DNA of 64,000 nt, taken from contig NZ_CP125643.1 in NCBI RefSeq assembly GCF_030053155.1, positions 372,001 through 436,000 of the forward strand. The letters run 5' to 3'. Under the pieces are notes generated by a model. The model searched no databases. It was not told the origin of the DNA and worked only from the letters and a program-made list of their open reading frames with translations. This document shows, piece after piece, positions 35,196 through 45,409 of the stretch (the stretch's first letter is position 1; the number at the start of each line of letters is the position of its first letter). The stretch comes from Rhizobium sp. BT03 (lineage in GTDB: Bacteria > Pseudomonadota > Alphaproteobacteria > Rhizobiales > Rhizobiaceae). A program made the translations under genes and the position numbers.

Positions 35196-36161
35196 GTGTC
35201 CCCCTCTAAGATTGACCATTTCTCGCTCAAAGGTACCTGCAGCGAGGAACTCGCGGCAGCGCTTTCGAGGCTTTCCCCGCAATCTGAAGCGCATGTACAT
35301 GGCGATAAGACGATCGCCTACGATGTACATGCGATTACCAATGGTCCGATTGCAGTTATTGCCGCGCACTACGAGGGCGACCTAACCGTCCAGCACCGGG
35401 GACCGGCGGAGGCAAACATCATCATGCTTCCACTACATGGGCGATCGGTCGTTACCGTTGACGGCAGACAAATCCCGTCAGAGGGAACGCGGGGCGTTTT
35501 CGTGAACAGTATGTCGGCGAGTACGACCCAATTCATTGGGCCCAGGAAACATTTGGGGCTTAGGATCGCCCATGATGAGCTGACGCGCCGTTTGGGATGT
35601 CGGCTCAATACGCCAATAAGAGGCAGCCTCGATTTTTCGCCAGAAATCGACCTATCGGTCGGGTTCGGCTCCCTTTTGGTTCAACTGGTACCAGTGCTGT
35701 ATGCTGGATTACGAGACGGAACCCTCCTTCAATCACCGATAGCACTTCATCACCTCACTGAAACGACGATGGAGCTTTTGATCGAAGCTGCGCAGCATCG
35801 CTACTCATCTGAGTTATGCCGCGTTGCTGAATCACCCTTACCCAAGGCCGTTAAGCGGGCGGTCGACTATATGCGTGCCAATATTACTCGGCCGCTATCT
35901 CTTGAGGAAATCGCAACGGCTTGTGGCGTAAGCCGACGCACTCTTCAAAGCGGTTTTCGCAACTTTCGGAATACGACCCCTCTGGCATTCCTGCAGCACC
36001 TACGGTTGGAATTAGTGCATCAGGAACTGATGACAGGCGAACCTGGCCTCTCGGTCACGCAGGTCGCTCTGAAATGGGGCTTCGTGCATAGAGGCAGATT
36101 TTCTGCGGACTATCGCAAGCGCTATGGGGTACTTCCCTCGGAAACATTGCGTATATCATAA
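35196..36161 (+). CDS. AraC-family transcriptional regulator
   Basis: GTG 35196 with GGAGAG at 35184-35189 is the better start (TTG 35190 is too close to that site), giving 321 residues. The N-terminal two thirds are the AraC ligand-binding-like domain. The C-terminal 100 residues hold two helix-turn-helix units (SLEEIATACGVSRRTLQSGF and SVTQVALKWGFVHRGRFSADYRKRYG, here joined in the protein by a linker). The truncated gene at 1-514 appears to be its paralogue. It lies beside MCP 2 and may control the sensory flank or respond to the pathway's substrate. Confidence 0.93.
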   Translation: MSPSKIDHFSLKGTCSEELAAALSRLSPQSEAHVHGDKTIAYDVHAITNGPIAVIAAHYEGDLTVQHRGPAEANIIMLPLHGRSVVTVDGRQIPSEGTRGVFVNSMSASTTQFIGPRKHLGLRIAHDELTRRLGCRLNTPIRGSLDFSPEIDLSVGFGSLLVQLVPVLYAGLRDGTLLQSPIALHHLTETTMELLIEAAQHRYSSELCRVAESPLPKAVKRAVDYMRANITRPLSLEEIATACGVSRRTLQSGFRNFRNTTPLAFLQHLRLELVHQELMTGEPGLSVTQVALKWGFVHRGRFSADYRKRYGVLPSETLRIS

Positions 36162-36453
36162 GCAGATTGCGCCGACCGAGCTACGATCAGCCGGCACGCT
36201 CGACCGTCCTCAAGGCTTGCAGCAACAGCACTCTCCAGAAAAGCCGACTGCCTCGGCCCAAGATCTGTCTTGCAGATGATCCCCTGAACGCGACGATGTT
36301 CCGATCTGCGCAACGCAGTTCAAGACCACTACAGGGGTTAATCTTATAGTAATTATGCCGAGGTCATCTCACACATAGCGGTCAATGTCGCAATGTTCTG
36401 GACCGCGTCGCTAATGGAAGCCGGTGTAATTTATAGTCGTCTATGAGGAACAT
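36162..36453. other. Intergenic region before MCP 2
   Basis: No gene-like frame or operator copy was recognised. Confidence 0.4.
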
Positions 36454-38715
36454 ATGTCGAGACTGCCGCTATCTCTACTTTTAATGATTTTGGCAATTAT
36501 CCCGTTGACGGCGTTCGTAATCATCGGAGTATCAACATCACTGGGATATTACCGAGAATACTCTACCTTCCGCAGCGCACAAACAACGCAGCGACTTGGG
36601 CGGGAAGGCGGATTCCTCGCCCAAGCTATAGCGGCGGAAGCGTTTGCAGGCGCCGACGTGCGTCGGGCAAAGCAAGCTGCATCGGACAGGGCTTTTACAG
36701 CGGTCTTTTCCGCTTACGACTCTTGGAAAAAGGCATTCGACGATCCGGCCATAGAACGGGCGGTACAGATCATTCGTGAAAGGCGGGACAATATCGATAG
36801 CTTCCGCCGGCGCGTCGATGACGGAACGGCTAGCGAGGCGGAGGGAGCTGTTGCTTTGCGCCCAGCTGCCCTTGCGGGCTTGGAGCTCGTCCGTCGCACT
36901 GGGGCGACTGTCAATGATTTGGATTTAGCACGCCAAATTACCGGTTTTCACGCGCTCATGCAGATCACGGAAGCTAGTTTGCTGGAGATCAGGCCCGGCC
37001 GAGCCTACGTCAAAAATTCAGCCATGTCCGTCGATCTATTTTCGTCCCTCTTACAGTCAAAAAATCTAAAGCAGCTTTATGTGCCTGCGATGCAGGAATT
37101 TCTCCCCGCCGATCTCGTCAAATCTTATGACGACTTCGAGGCCAGCGCCGCAGGCAAGTTCATCGCGGGCGTTCGCGATCAGATGTATGCAAACCAGCCG
37201 GGCGTTTCCTTCCCCCCCGAGACGTTGGATCGATGGAATGAAATCACCCAACAGCGGGCTGCTTTGTTGACCGCACTCATTATGCGCACCGGCGACGAGT
37301 TGGACGAGATGGCATTTCAGCGTTACGCCGATCTTCGCAATGCCTTTATCGGCTACTCCGGCGCCACGCTTCTGATCATGTCTACGGTACTCATTTTGTG
37401 CATTTCGGTCGTTCGGAGAATTTCAAGCTCCATTCGGACTCTGACAAGCCGAATGAAGGCACTCGCAGAAGGCGATACGTCGGCGCCGGTGCCCTTGACG
37501 ATCCGACGCGACGAGATCGGGGACATGGCGCGTTGCCTTGAGTTTTTCCGCGGCGCGGCCATACAGAAAAGTAACCTGGAGACATCCGCGGAAGCTGAGC
37601 GCATTCGTTCTGACCAAGAGAAGCTGGATATTCAGGTAAGGGCGGAAAAAGAAGCAGAAGAGCGCCTCATCCGAGCGACGACGGCATTGGCAACCGGGTT
37701 GAAGCGGATGGCGGATGGAGACTTGATTTATGAAATTGAGGAGCCGTTAGCGCCACAGTTTGAAAGTTTGCGCAGGGATTTCAACGCTTCCATTCGTCAG
37801 CTCCGGGACGTGCTTGTTACCGTCGGCCATTCAGTCGAAACGGTCACGAATGGCAGCTCGGGCGTCTCGGCCGCATCTGAAAATCTTTCAAGACGCACGG
37901 AGCAGCAGGCGGCTTCGCTCGAGGAAACTGCAGCGGCGTTGGAGGAGATAACCGTCAACGTTGCATCGACCACGAAGAGGACGGCTGAGGCGCGCGGAGC
38001 CGTCCAACAGATGCGAGATCATGCGGAAATGTCCGGTCGGGTTGTACGCGATGCTATCGGCGCCATGAATCGCATTGAAAACTCCTCCAAGCAGATTTCC
38101 CAGATCATCAGCGTCATCGACGCGATCGCCTTCCAAACGAACCTCCTGGCGCTGAACGCCGGCGTCGAAGCAGCGCGTGCTGGCGACGCGGGAAAAGGCT
38201 TTGCGGTTGTTGCCCAGGAGGTCAGGGAGCTTGCACAGCGCTCAGCGACAGCGGCAAAAGAAATCAAGGATCTCATCGGCAATTCAGCTCTTGCCGTCGA
38301 CGAAGGCGTAAGGCTCGTGAGTGAAACCGGATCGGGCCTGAGAACGATTGAAGAGCTTGTGCAGGATGTAAATCTTCATATGGACGCAATCGCAACGGCC
38401 TCCCAGGAACAATCGTCGGGCCTGCGCGAGATCAACGGCGCGGTTAACCATATGGACCATGCCACTCAAGAAAATGCGAGCATGGTCGCGGAGATGAATA
38501 CTGCAGGATCGCACCTCGCTCAAGAGAGCCAAAGCCTAGCCGCACTGTTGAAACATTTCCACTTCAAAGACGAGAGCGGGAAGCCACAGAAGGTCACGGG
38601 CGAACTTGGGAAGAGCTTCCCGCCCGGTCAGACAATGGTTGACCGCGGAGACTATCCGATGCGCCGTGGTAACCTGGTGCTCGCGCCTTCGAATGATGAT
38701 TGGCAAGCGTTCTAA
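36454..38715 (+). CDS. Methyl-accepting chemotaxis protein (MCP 2)
   Basis: The protein has 753 residues. Membrane helices lie at about 5-27 and 300-325 with a periplasmic domain of roughly 270 residues between them. Next are HAMP ([16 protein letters not shown]), a second HAMP-like part ([19 protein letters not shown]) and the signalling hairpin ([37 protein letters not shown]) near residues 550-600. It lacks a clear CheR-binding pentapeptide. The cytoplasmic half is similar to MCP 1, while the sensing domains differ in length, so the two receptors likely sense different ligands or binding-protein states. Confidence 0.93.
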   Translation: MSRLPLSLLLMILAIIPLTAFVIIGVSTSLGYYREYSTFRSAQTTQRLGREGGFLAQAIAAEAFAGADVRRAKQAASDRAFTAVFSAYDSWKKAFDDPAIERAVQIIRERRDNIDSFRRRVDDGTASEAEGAVALRPAALAGLELVRRTGATVNDLDLARQITGFHALMQITEASLLEIRPGRAYVKNSAMSVDLFSSLLQSKNLKQLYVPAMQEFLPADLVKSYDDFEASAAGKFIAGVRDQMYANQPGVSFPPETLDRWNEITQQRAALLTALIMRTGDELDEMAFQRYADLRNAFIGYSGATLLIMSTVLILCISVVRRISSSIRTLTSRMKALAEGDTSAPVPLTIRRDEIGDMARCLEFFRGAAIQKSNLETSAEAERIRSDQEKLDIQVRAEKEAEERLIRATTALATGLKRMADGDLIYEIEEPLAPQFESLRRDFNASIRQLRDVLVTVGHSVETVTNGSSGVSAASENLSRRTEQQAASLEETAAALEEITVNVASTTKRTAEARGAVQQMRDHAEMSGRVVRDAIGAMNRIENSSKQISQIISVIDAIAFQTNLLALNAGVEAARAGDAGKGFAVVAQEVRELAQRSATAAKEIKDLIGNSALAVDEGVRLVSETGSGLRTIEELVQDVNLHMDAIATASQEQSSGLREINGAVNHMDHATQENASMVAEMNTAGSHLAQESQSLAALLKHFHFKDESGKPQKVTGELGKSFPPGQTMVDRGDYPMRRGNLVLAPSNDDWQAF

Positions 38716-38890
38716 ATGATATGGGCGGCGTCGCCGACCACATGCAAATACACGTCTTTGATGATTCTGAATGAGAGCGATATCCCGGTGGGGTAGCGGC
38801 ATGGTACTCCGCCAAATGACTTGTGCGGTCCTAACAAAATGCTGGCTTGACGCATGATTGCTCAGCCACGTGACAAAGCAGGACAGGCAC

Positions 38891-41689
38891 ATGAAACACG
38901 TACGTCAATCGGAACGCACATCCCGCCCCGAACAGCCTGTGGAAGTGCAGATGCCGACTGATGCTCAAATCGACCAGGGGCGTGGAGCCTTCCGCAACGC
39001 GGTCAATGCCAGCCCTCCGCTTGCCACGGGCACGGCCCCGCCATTTTCGGAAGCCTCCGTTGTCCGGCCATCGCACGGTCACGACGCAGATGTCGCAAGT
39101 CTGAAGCAACCGTTTGAGAAGGCTTTCCGGGCGAATCCCCGGCATCCTGCGACAAACATCGACTTGCCATTCAACGCCGAAGAGATGTCCAGTGCCGTCG
39201 TACTCGACGCGATCCCGTTACCCGTCTTCTTCAAAAACAGAGATGGGATACACCTTGGTTGCAACAGGGCCTTCGAAAGCTTCTCCGGCCGCTCAAAGGG
39301 AGATATTATCGGAAAAACCGTTTTCGATTTGGTGCCCGCACCCATAGCCGAGACGTATGCCGCGTTGGACGAGGCGCTTTTTGCAAATGGCGGTGTTCAG
39401 CAATATGAAGCAAAGGCCACCACCGAGAATGGTGGTGTCGTTGATCTTTTACTCAGCAAGACCGCAATCACTGATATCGCTGGTAACAGGATCGGCTTGG
39501 TTGGCGCGATGTTGGACATCACAGAGCGAAAACGTGCGGAGCATGATCTCAAAGAGGCTCTTGAATTCGCAGAGGGAATTATTGCCGCCATTCCTGACGT
39601 TCTGTTCGAGGTAAATGCCGACGGTCGCTACCTGCAGGTCTGGGCAAGGAATCAGGAGATCCTGGCGCAGCGAAAAGAAGTGCTGCTCGGCAAGCTTGTC
39701 CGCGATGTGCTCCCTCCAGATCAGGCCGACATCGCTATGCTGGCTCTTGAAGAAGCCGATGAAACCGGCGCCTCCTACGGTCGTTGTGTCCGTATAGCCC
39801 TACCAAACGGCGAATCCCGTTGGTTTGAACTGTCGGTCGCAAGGCGACCAAGCAGCAATCACTCAACCGTCACTTTTCTGGTGTTATCTCGCGATATTAC
39901 CGAACGAAAGCACGCCGAGGGCACGACTATTGAAGCTCGGGCTCGCCTCCTAAGTGTCCTGCAGACCATTCCGGATATGGTATGGCTGAAAGACGTAACA
40001 GGCAAATATCTGTTGTGCAATCATGCCTTCGAAGAATTGGTCGGCAAGGCAGAAGCGGAAATCGTCGGGAAAACGGATTATGACCTGTTTACTCCCGAAC
40101 TCGCCCAGTTTTTTCGTGACAAGGATGAGGAGGCCATGCAAGCCGGCCGTATTCTCATCAATGAGGAACGGTTTACCGCTCACGAGGACGGTCGATCAAC
40201 GCTTTTGGAGACTCGTAAGGTTCCGGTATTCACGGGGGGAAAGCTGATGGGGATCCTCGGCGTCGCCCGCGATATCACCGAACTGGACACGTCCCGTAAG
40301 AAAATCCATCAGATGGCATTCTACGATTCTCTGACCGGCCTGCCTAACCGGACACTTTTCAATGAACGGCTACGCGAGATGATCGGGGACGCGGCTTCGG
40401 CGGGCCAGCGAGCCGGGGTGATGCTGATCGACATGGACCATTTCAAAGCGATCAATGACACTATGGGACATCCCGTCGGTGACGAGTTGCTGCGGCAGGT
40501 GGCGACACGCATGAAAAAAGGCGTCCGTGCCAGCGACACCGTGGCGAGACTCGGTGGAGATGAATTTGCAGTCTTGCTGCCCAATGTTCAGGACAATGAC
40601 GATTTGGCTCAAATTGCCAGCAGAATGCTTGCCGCATTCGGCGAACGCTTCATGCTTTCCGACAGGGAGATCTTTGTATCCTGCAGCATCGGGATATCGG
40701 TATTTCCAAATGACGGCGACGCTCCCGACGATTTGGTGAAATATGCGGATTCTGCGATGTATTTGGCGAAGCGCTCGGGGCGTAGCAACTTCCGCTTCTA
40801 CTCAAAGGATCTCACGATTGGGGCTGAAAAGCGCCTAGCGCTAGAATCAGACCTACGCCTAGCTTTGAAACATGAGCAACTTGAACTCCATTATCAGCCA
40901 AAGGTCCTATTGGACAACGGAAAGGTGATCGGTTCAGAAGCACTGCTACGATGGCATCATCCGAAGATGGGAATGATCCCTCCGGGAGAATTCATAGGTG
41001 TCGCCGAGGAAACGGGATTGATCATCGATCTTGGACGATGGGTGCTGCATGAGGCGTGTTGCACGGCTGCCGTCATGAATGCAGATGGACTGCCCCCGCA
41101 CAAGATTGCGATAAATTTGTCTCCTAAGCAGTTTCAATGCCCGCGTTTGTCGCAAACGGTGGCGGACGTATTGCAGGAAACCGGTTGTCGTGCGGAGTGG
41201 ATCGAGGTTGAAATAACTGAGAGTCTCCTGCTCCATAACTGCGAGGGCGTTTCGACGACACTCTCTCAATTGCATGCGAGCGGAATTTCCATAGCGATCG
41301 ATGATTTCGGCACCGGCTACTCATCTCTGAGCTATTTGGCTAACTTTCCCATTGATACCCTCAAAATTGACCGGTCATTCATCAATCGATCCGACAAGCG
41401 AAGTAGAGAACTGGTCAAGGCAATTCTCTCAATTGCGCGCTGCCTAGGGCAAAATGTAGTCGCTGAGGGCGTGGAGACGGTCGATCAAGAAAAATTCTTG
41501 GCTGAAAGCGGCTGCGCTGTGGCACAGGGGTTCTACTATAGCAAGCCCATCCCGAAGTCCGAACTTCTCGCTGCAAACGCAGTGCTCGAGTTCTCTCGCG
41601 GTGATTCCCATCTTACGCCGATGCCCGCAGAGGAAGGGGTGGCACTCATGCGCTTGCCTCCCGCATCTGTTGGGACCCGAACCGCGTGA
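38891..41689 (+). CDS. PAS(x3)-GGDEF-EAL cyclic-di-GMP enzyme 2
   Basis: ATG 38891 (AGGA upstream; TTG 38858 is a less likely in-frame start) gives 932 residues. After about 100 variable residues there are three PAS domains, a GGDEF domain with RLGGDEFAVLL near residue 553, and an EAL domain with SEALLRWHHP near 682, EITESLL, and AIDDFGTGYSSL. Both catalytic sites look intact. It parallels the protein at 7001 in domain order and in much of its sequence, and similarly follows an MCP gene. Confidence 0.93.
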   Translation: MKHVRQSERTSRPEQPVEVQMPTDAQIDQGRGAFRNAVNASPPLATGTAPPFSEASVVRPSHGHDADVASLKQPFEKAFRANPRHPATNIDLPFNAEEMSSAVVLDAIPLPVFFKNRDGIHLGCNRAFESFSGRSKGDIIGKTVFDLVPAPIAETYAALDEALFANGGVQQYEAKATTENGGVVDLLLSKTAITDIAGNRIGLVGAMLDITERKRAEHDLKEALEFAEGIIAAIPDVLFEVNADGRYLQVWARNQEILAQRKEVLLGKLVRDVLPPDQADIAMLALEEADETGASYGRCVRIALPNGESRWFELSVARRPSSNHSTVTFLVLSRDITERKHAEGTTIEARARLLSVLQTIPDMVWLKDVTGKYLLCNHAFEELVGKAEAEIVGKTDYDLFTPELAQFFRDKDEEAMQAGRILINEERFTAHEDGRSTLLETRKVPVFTGGKLMGILGVARDITELDTSRKKIHQMAFYDSLTGLPNRTLFNERLREMIGDAASAGQRAGVMLIDMDHFKAINDTMGHPVGDELLRQVATRMKKGVRASDTVARLGGDEFAVLLPNVQDNDDLAQIASRMLAAFGERFMLSDREIFVSCSIGISVFPNDGDAPDDLVKYADSAMYLAKRSGRSNFRFYSKDLTIGAEKRLALESDLRLALKHEQLELHYQPKVLLDNGKVIGSEALLRWHHPKMGMIPPGEFIGVAEETGLIIDLGRWVLHEACCTAAVMNADGLPPHKIAINLSPKQFQCPRLSQTVADVLQETGCRAEWIEVEITESLLLHNCEGVSTTLSQLHASGISIAIDDFGTGYSSLSYLANFPIDTLKIDRSFINRSDKRSRELVKAILSIARCLGQNVVAEGVETVDQEKFLAESGCAVAQGFYYSKPIPKSELLAANAVLEFSRGDSHLTPMPAEEGVALMRLPPASVGTRTA

Positions 41690-42459
41690 AGCCTACGGCT
41701 AACAGCGCGCAGGATCCACGCCACCTGCGGCGCTGTTTATACCGCACTCATCCAACGGAAGCCCAAACTACTCTGGGCGATTGGATAAAACGCGGACCAA
41801 TAGGAACTACTTAAAACTTCAGGTGCTTTGATGTTCCGAAATATGCAGGCCCTGTACCGAATTGCGCGACGAAACATACGTTGACGTGTTTTCGCTTTCG
41901 ATTGCCATTGCAAAGACTTGCCCAGTACAATCTACTATTCTGCGTCAATATCGTCAAAAGCATAACCGTGCAAAAGCTCATCCCATTTCCCCATCCGAAT
42001 AGAAGTTCTGCGGATTTGAAAAGTTCAACTGCGAATTCGAATGGCTCCGGACATTTCGACATCATCCAATCGCTGAAATCGGAACTTCACGATTTGGCTA
42101 GTGCCGTAAATCAGTTGGAGGCGCTATGTGAGTCATACCGATCCCAAGCTGATACGTGCTCGCAACCTGACTGAACGACTGAGCGTCCGCGCTTGTCATC
42201 GTATTCCCTATGACCCTCTCTGGGCGTGGCGGCCAGTGGTTCGTTGAATCTTGCCAAACGTTCCCGGATCCCACCACTTCCCGAACACGGGAGCTTCAAT
42301 TCGATCAACTCGAAACTTTCGGCCATTTGAACGGGTGGCGGAAAAAAACGCCAGCGATTGCGCCGTGATTTCGTAATGGTTCTGCCTATTTGCTGAAGGC
42401 GGTCGGCCGATTGGAATGCTCCATCAGACCTCAACTTACCGGCAGCAAGGACTGCAGGT
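41690..42459. other. Intergenic boundary between catabolic island and conjugation block
   Basis: No firm gene is present. A GTG-start frame at 41968 could encode a 68-residue helical peptide ending at 42174, but no ribosome-binding site or family supports it. The base composition is lower in G and C than on either side, consistent with a junction between two plasmid modules. Confidence 0.4.
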
Positions 42460-42735
42460 TCGATAGCTTCTTTTCGTGGATGAGGATATACGGATCCTCG
42501 AACTCTACCCGCATCTTGTCCTGGTTGGCGACGAAGTAGGGGCTGAGGTACGGGTCGAATTGCATGCGCGCGAAGACTACGAGTTTGGTCTCGGCGGTCT
42601 TGGCTTCCTCGACGAAATGGCACTCTCGTTGCTAACCTTCTCCATTGCGTCGACGAGGAACGGCCGCGCAAGGTCGATGCCACGCTTCGGGTCCATCGAT
42701 TCATCCCGGACGCTCCCGCCTTGCGTAATAGACTG
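42460..42735 (-). pseudogene. Decayed minus-strand gene fragment
   Basis: Two minus-strand frames look protein-like and join through a shift near 42605. The first contains MDPKRGIDLARPFLVDAME and the second [18 protein letters not shown], then [13 protein letters not shown]. An upstream in-frame TGA and the lack of a start codon suggest a broken gene. The family was not recognised. Confidence 0.4.
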
Positions 42736-42916
42736 GATTTTTCATTTCTGCCTGGGTTTCAAACCTGTCTCGCCGTGGTGTTGCTGCATCCCGTCCTGCC
42801 CCGGCTTTTGGTCCTGCCAGGCTCGCGCTGCCCGCAACGGCTTTGCCGTCCTTCACTTCGTTGCGGCCCTGCGGGTGCTGGCCGCACTTGCAGCCTGGCT
42901 TTTGGACCGCCGTAGC

Positions 42917-42947
42917 AGGTCGCGATGGCCGCGACCTCGAACGGAGG
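42917..42947 (+). promoter_or_regulatory. Leader hairpin and ribosome-binding site of the ardC-like gene
   Basis: AGGTCGCG-ATGGC-CGCGACCT (42917-42937) is a perfect 8-bp stem just before GGAGG (42943-42947). An additional inverted repeat, CCGCAACG (42832-42839) with CGTTGCGG (42859-42866), lies upstream. The stem could affect access to the ribosome-binding site. Confidence 0.45.
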
Positions 42948-42954
42948 TTCAGAG

Positions 42955-43875
42955 ATGAACAGGCAGCAATCCAATCAACGATCCGATATCTACAGCCGCA
43001 TCACCACCAAGATCATCGCCGATCTCAAACAGGGCGTCCGTCCATGGACCAAGCCATGGACGACGGGAGGCTGGACAGCCGAGGTCAGCCAGCCACTGCG
43101 CCACAATGGCCAACCCTACACCGGCATCAATGCTCTGCTCCTCTGGTCTGAAGCCATCGCCCGCGGCTTTGCATCACCAAGGTGGATGACGTTTCGCCAG
43201 GCAATCGAGCTCGGCGGCGCCGTCCGCAGGGGCGAAACCGGCACGACCGTCGTCTTCGCCAGCTCTTTCATCCGCGCCGAGACGACGGAGACAGGCGCCG
43301 AAATCGAACGCGACATCCCCTTCCTCAAAACCTACACCGTGTTCAACACCGACCAGATCACCGGCCTTGATGGCCTTGCCCATTCCATCGCGCCTGACCA
43401 GGATTGGATGAGCCGCATCGGTGCTGCCGGCCGCTTCTTTGCCAATACCGGCGCCCTGATCCGCCATGGAGGATCGGCGGCCTATTATGCTGCTGCCCGT
43501 GACTACATCCAGATGCCGTGCTTCGACGCCTTCCGGGACGATGCATCCTATGTCGCCGTTCTCAGTCACGAGATGACGCACTGGACCGCTGCACCGCGAA
43601 GGCTCGATCGGGATCTCAGCCGCTATGCGAAAGACAGGAGCGAACGCGCCCGCGAAGAGCTCATTGCCGAACTCGGCAGCTGCTTTCTCTGCGCCGATCT
43701 TGGTATCGTCCCCGAGCTCGAACCACGCCCCGACCATGCAAGCTATCTCGATGACTGGCTCAAGGTTCTCGGCAGCGACAAGCGTGCCATCTTTTCAGCG
43801 GCAGCTCATGCCCAGCGCGCGGTCGACTATCTGCATGACTTGCAGCCGGACCTCAACGAGGAGGAGGCGGCGTGA
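42955..43875 (+). CDS. ArdC-like antirestriction / zincin-domain protein
   Basis: ATG 42955 follows GGAGG and gives 306 residues. The N-terminal 130 residues match the ArdC single-strand DNA-binding domain (RSDIYSRITTKIIADL, GINALLLW, GETGTTVVFA). The C-terminal part carries the zinc protease motif SHEMTHW (His205, Glu206, His209), with EELIAELGSCF providing the probable third ligand. Such proteins are typically made early after plasmid entry to protect incoming single-stranded DNA from host restriction. Confidence 0.92.
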   Translation: MNRQQSNQRSDIYSRITTKIIADLKQGVRPWTKPWTTGGWTAEVSQPLRHNGQPYTGINALLLWSEAIARGFASPRWMTFRQAIELGGAVRRGETGTTVVFASSFIRAETTETGAEIERDIPFLKTYTVFNTDQITGLDGLAHSIAPDQDWMSRIGAAGRFFANTGALIRHGGSAAYYAAARDYIQMPCFDAFRDDASYVAVLSHEMTHWTAAPRRLDRDLSRYAKDRSERAREELIAELGSCFLCADLGIVPELEPRPDHASYLDDWLKVLGSDKRAIFSAAAHAQRAVDYLHDLQPDLNEEEAA

Positions 43876-44939
43876 GCCGTCTCCTTCTTAGCCACCCGGA
43901 CGCCGCCCACTGCCGCGACCCGACGGCCGCAAGCTCCTATCCCGCGAACCGGCGTCTAAAATCGTCAGGCATTGACCTCGCGCAGCTAGTGGGGCGTGTT
44001 CACCGGCATATTGAAGTGACGCGCGAAGTATTCCGACGGCGTCGTCATGCGGCCCGTGGTGAGAACCAGCGCATCCCCTCGACCGTCGATGCTGAAAATC
44101 ACGCGACTGTGCAGGCTTGCAACCTCCTCCGGCAGATCCTCCCTTAGCATCGCGATGGCGGAAGCCATCGTCCGCCGAGGGCGAACGAGAACGATGTCCC
44201 GCGCGAACGAGTCGTCGTGCGTAGCATCGAGAGAAGCGTTGATGACAGCGGGTCGTCGGATGATCTATTTGGAACTAGCAAAAAATATTGCTTTGATAAA
44301 TTTGCGCTGACAGCTTTGGCCGCGGCCTCAACACGAGCGGGTGCCTGCAGCCGCTGGCGCGCATTGGAAAGATGGAGGCGGACGGTTTGAATGGATAAGT
44401 TTCAGTCTCCTATGGATAGCACCGTCACTATCGCCGTCGGATAAAAGCTGCAAACAACGTCTTTCCTGTTTCGTCAGATCCTGCCTGGGATTAGCGATCT
44501 CTCCGTCCAAACGCGTTGGACCCGTTCATGAAATCTGTTTTCGCTTGGCGCGTAATGCCGGATAGACACTGGAGAGCCAACCATCGGCGCCCTCACCGGT
44601 AGGTCATGTTCCAGCCGAGTTCGCCGGTGCGCAACGCGCTCCATATGCTGAGCGGCGACGGAGATAGGGAACGCACGGGCGGGGGCAGTCGGTCCCGCCT
44701 CCCTTGACGGCCGCTATGCTGAGGCTCCTGCGGCTGCCCTTGTTCCGCCCTTAGCGTGGCGAGAATTCCCGAAATCCGCCTCACGGCGCCGCTATGCTGA
44801 TTTCTCCGATACTCTTCATTGTTTGATTGGAACCCGCCTGCGGGCGGGTTGCCCGATCGTCCCTGATGGCTGCCGGCAGCCATGCGATCGGGAGTTGTGA
44901 GTGATTCGCCATCTCGCCTCATCAAACATCGAAAATCAG
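43876..44939. other. Region without intact genes before the conjugation regulator
   Basis: Apart from a short gene remnant at 43986-44270 (minus strand), no gene was recognised. Open frames here are short and lack family features. Confidence 0.45.
43986..44270 (-). pseudogene. Minus-strand gene remnant without a start
   Basis: An open minus-strand frame ends at 43986 and reads protein-like for about 94 codons (RDIVLVRPRRTMASAIAML, VFARH-type tail SEYFARHFNMPVNTPH). No start codon with a ribosome-binding site is present after the upstream stop; ATG 44168 would give a 60-residue protein. It may be a decayed gene or a short real one. Function unknown. Confidence 0.35.
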
Positions 44940-45311
44940 TCAGTTTAACCCCGCCTCCTGGCTGGCGCGGAAAGAGCTCAGCTTGCTCAGGAGGTCCTGA
45001 GAGATCTCGAATTGCCGCGCCGTCCCCCGGCCCATGGCGTTCTTCCCCATCGTCTCCAAAAGCATTCCTCGCTTTACCAAAAGGTCGACCGTCTCCTTCA
45101 CACCGCTGCGTGTTAGCTCGGTAATCTCAATGATATTAGAGAGTGTTAGCTTCTGGTGGGCCTGAGTCATCGTATAGAGGATCGTCATCATGCCGATCTG
45201 CTTCAGCCTCGCCTGGGGGGTCTCGTCCTCCAGCGGATGGTCGAGGATCTCATGGAGAATGAGTCCGGAGAAGGCAAGGTTGTGCCATTGCGTTTTAATC
45301 GCGCTTGTCAT
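44940..45311 (-). CDS. Winged-helix regulator of the conjugation operon (MarR-like)
   Basis: The minus-strand ATG 45311 gives 123 residues with a winged-helix DNA-binding fold (IGMMTILYTMTQAHQKLTLS, ITELTRSGVKETVDLLVKRG, then a basic wing region MGRGTARQFEIS). It is transcribed divergently from the virB-type operon, and its start codon overlaps the operon's predicted promoter, so it probably represses its own transcription and the conjugation genes. ATG sites further upstream in the same frame are possible but unlikely. Confidence 0.75.
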   Translation of the reverse strand: MTSAIKTQWHNLAFSGLILHEILDHPLEDETPQARLKQIGMMTILYTMTQAHQKLTLSNIIEITELTRSGVKETVDLLVKRGMLLETMGKNAMGRGTARQFEISQDLLSKLSSFRASQEAGLN

Positions 45312-45332
45312 GTCATTTAACTGTGTTATATA
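45305..45332 (+). promoter_or_regulatory. Predicted promoter of the virB-type operon
   Basis: TTGTCA (45305-45310) and TATATA (45327-45332) are spaced by 16 bases and read toward the TrbM-like gene at 45410. The sequence overlaps the divergent regulator start. Confidence 0.55.
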
Positions 45333-45409
45333 CGGCAGTATGAATGCGGGCAGGCAGATTGGGTCTCCCGAAACGCAATAGGGCGCCATCGTCTCGAAGG
45401 ATCCTGTTC

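Noticed and set aside
41881-42174. Small open frame after the second GGDEF-EAL gene
   Set aside because: No ribosome-binding site at any start and no family; kept only as a note on the intergenic region.
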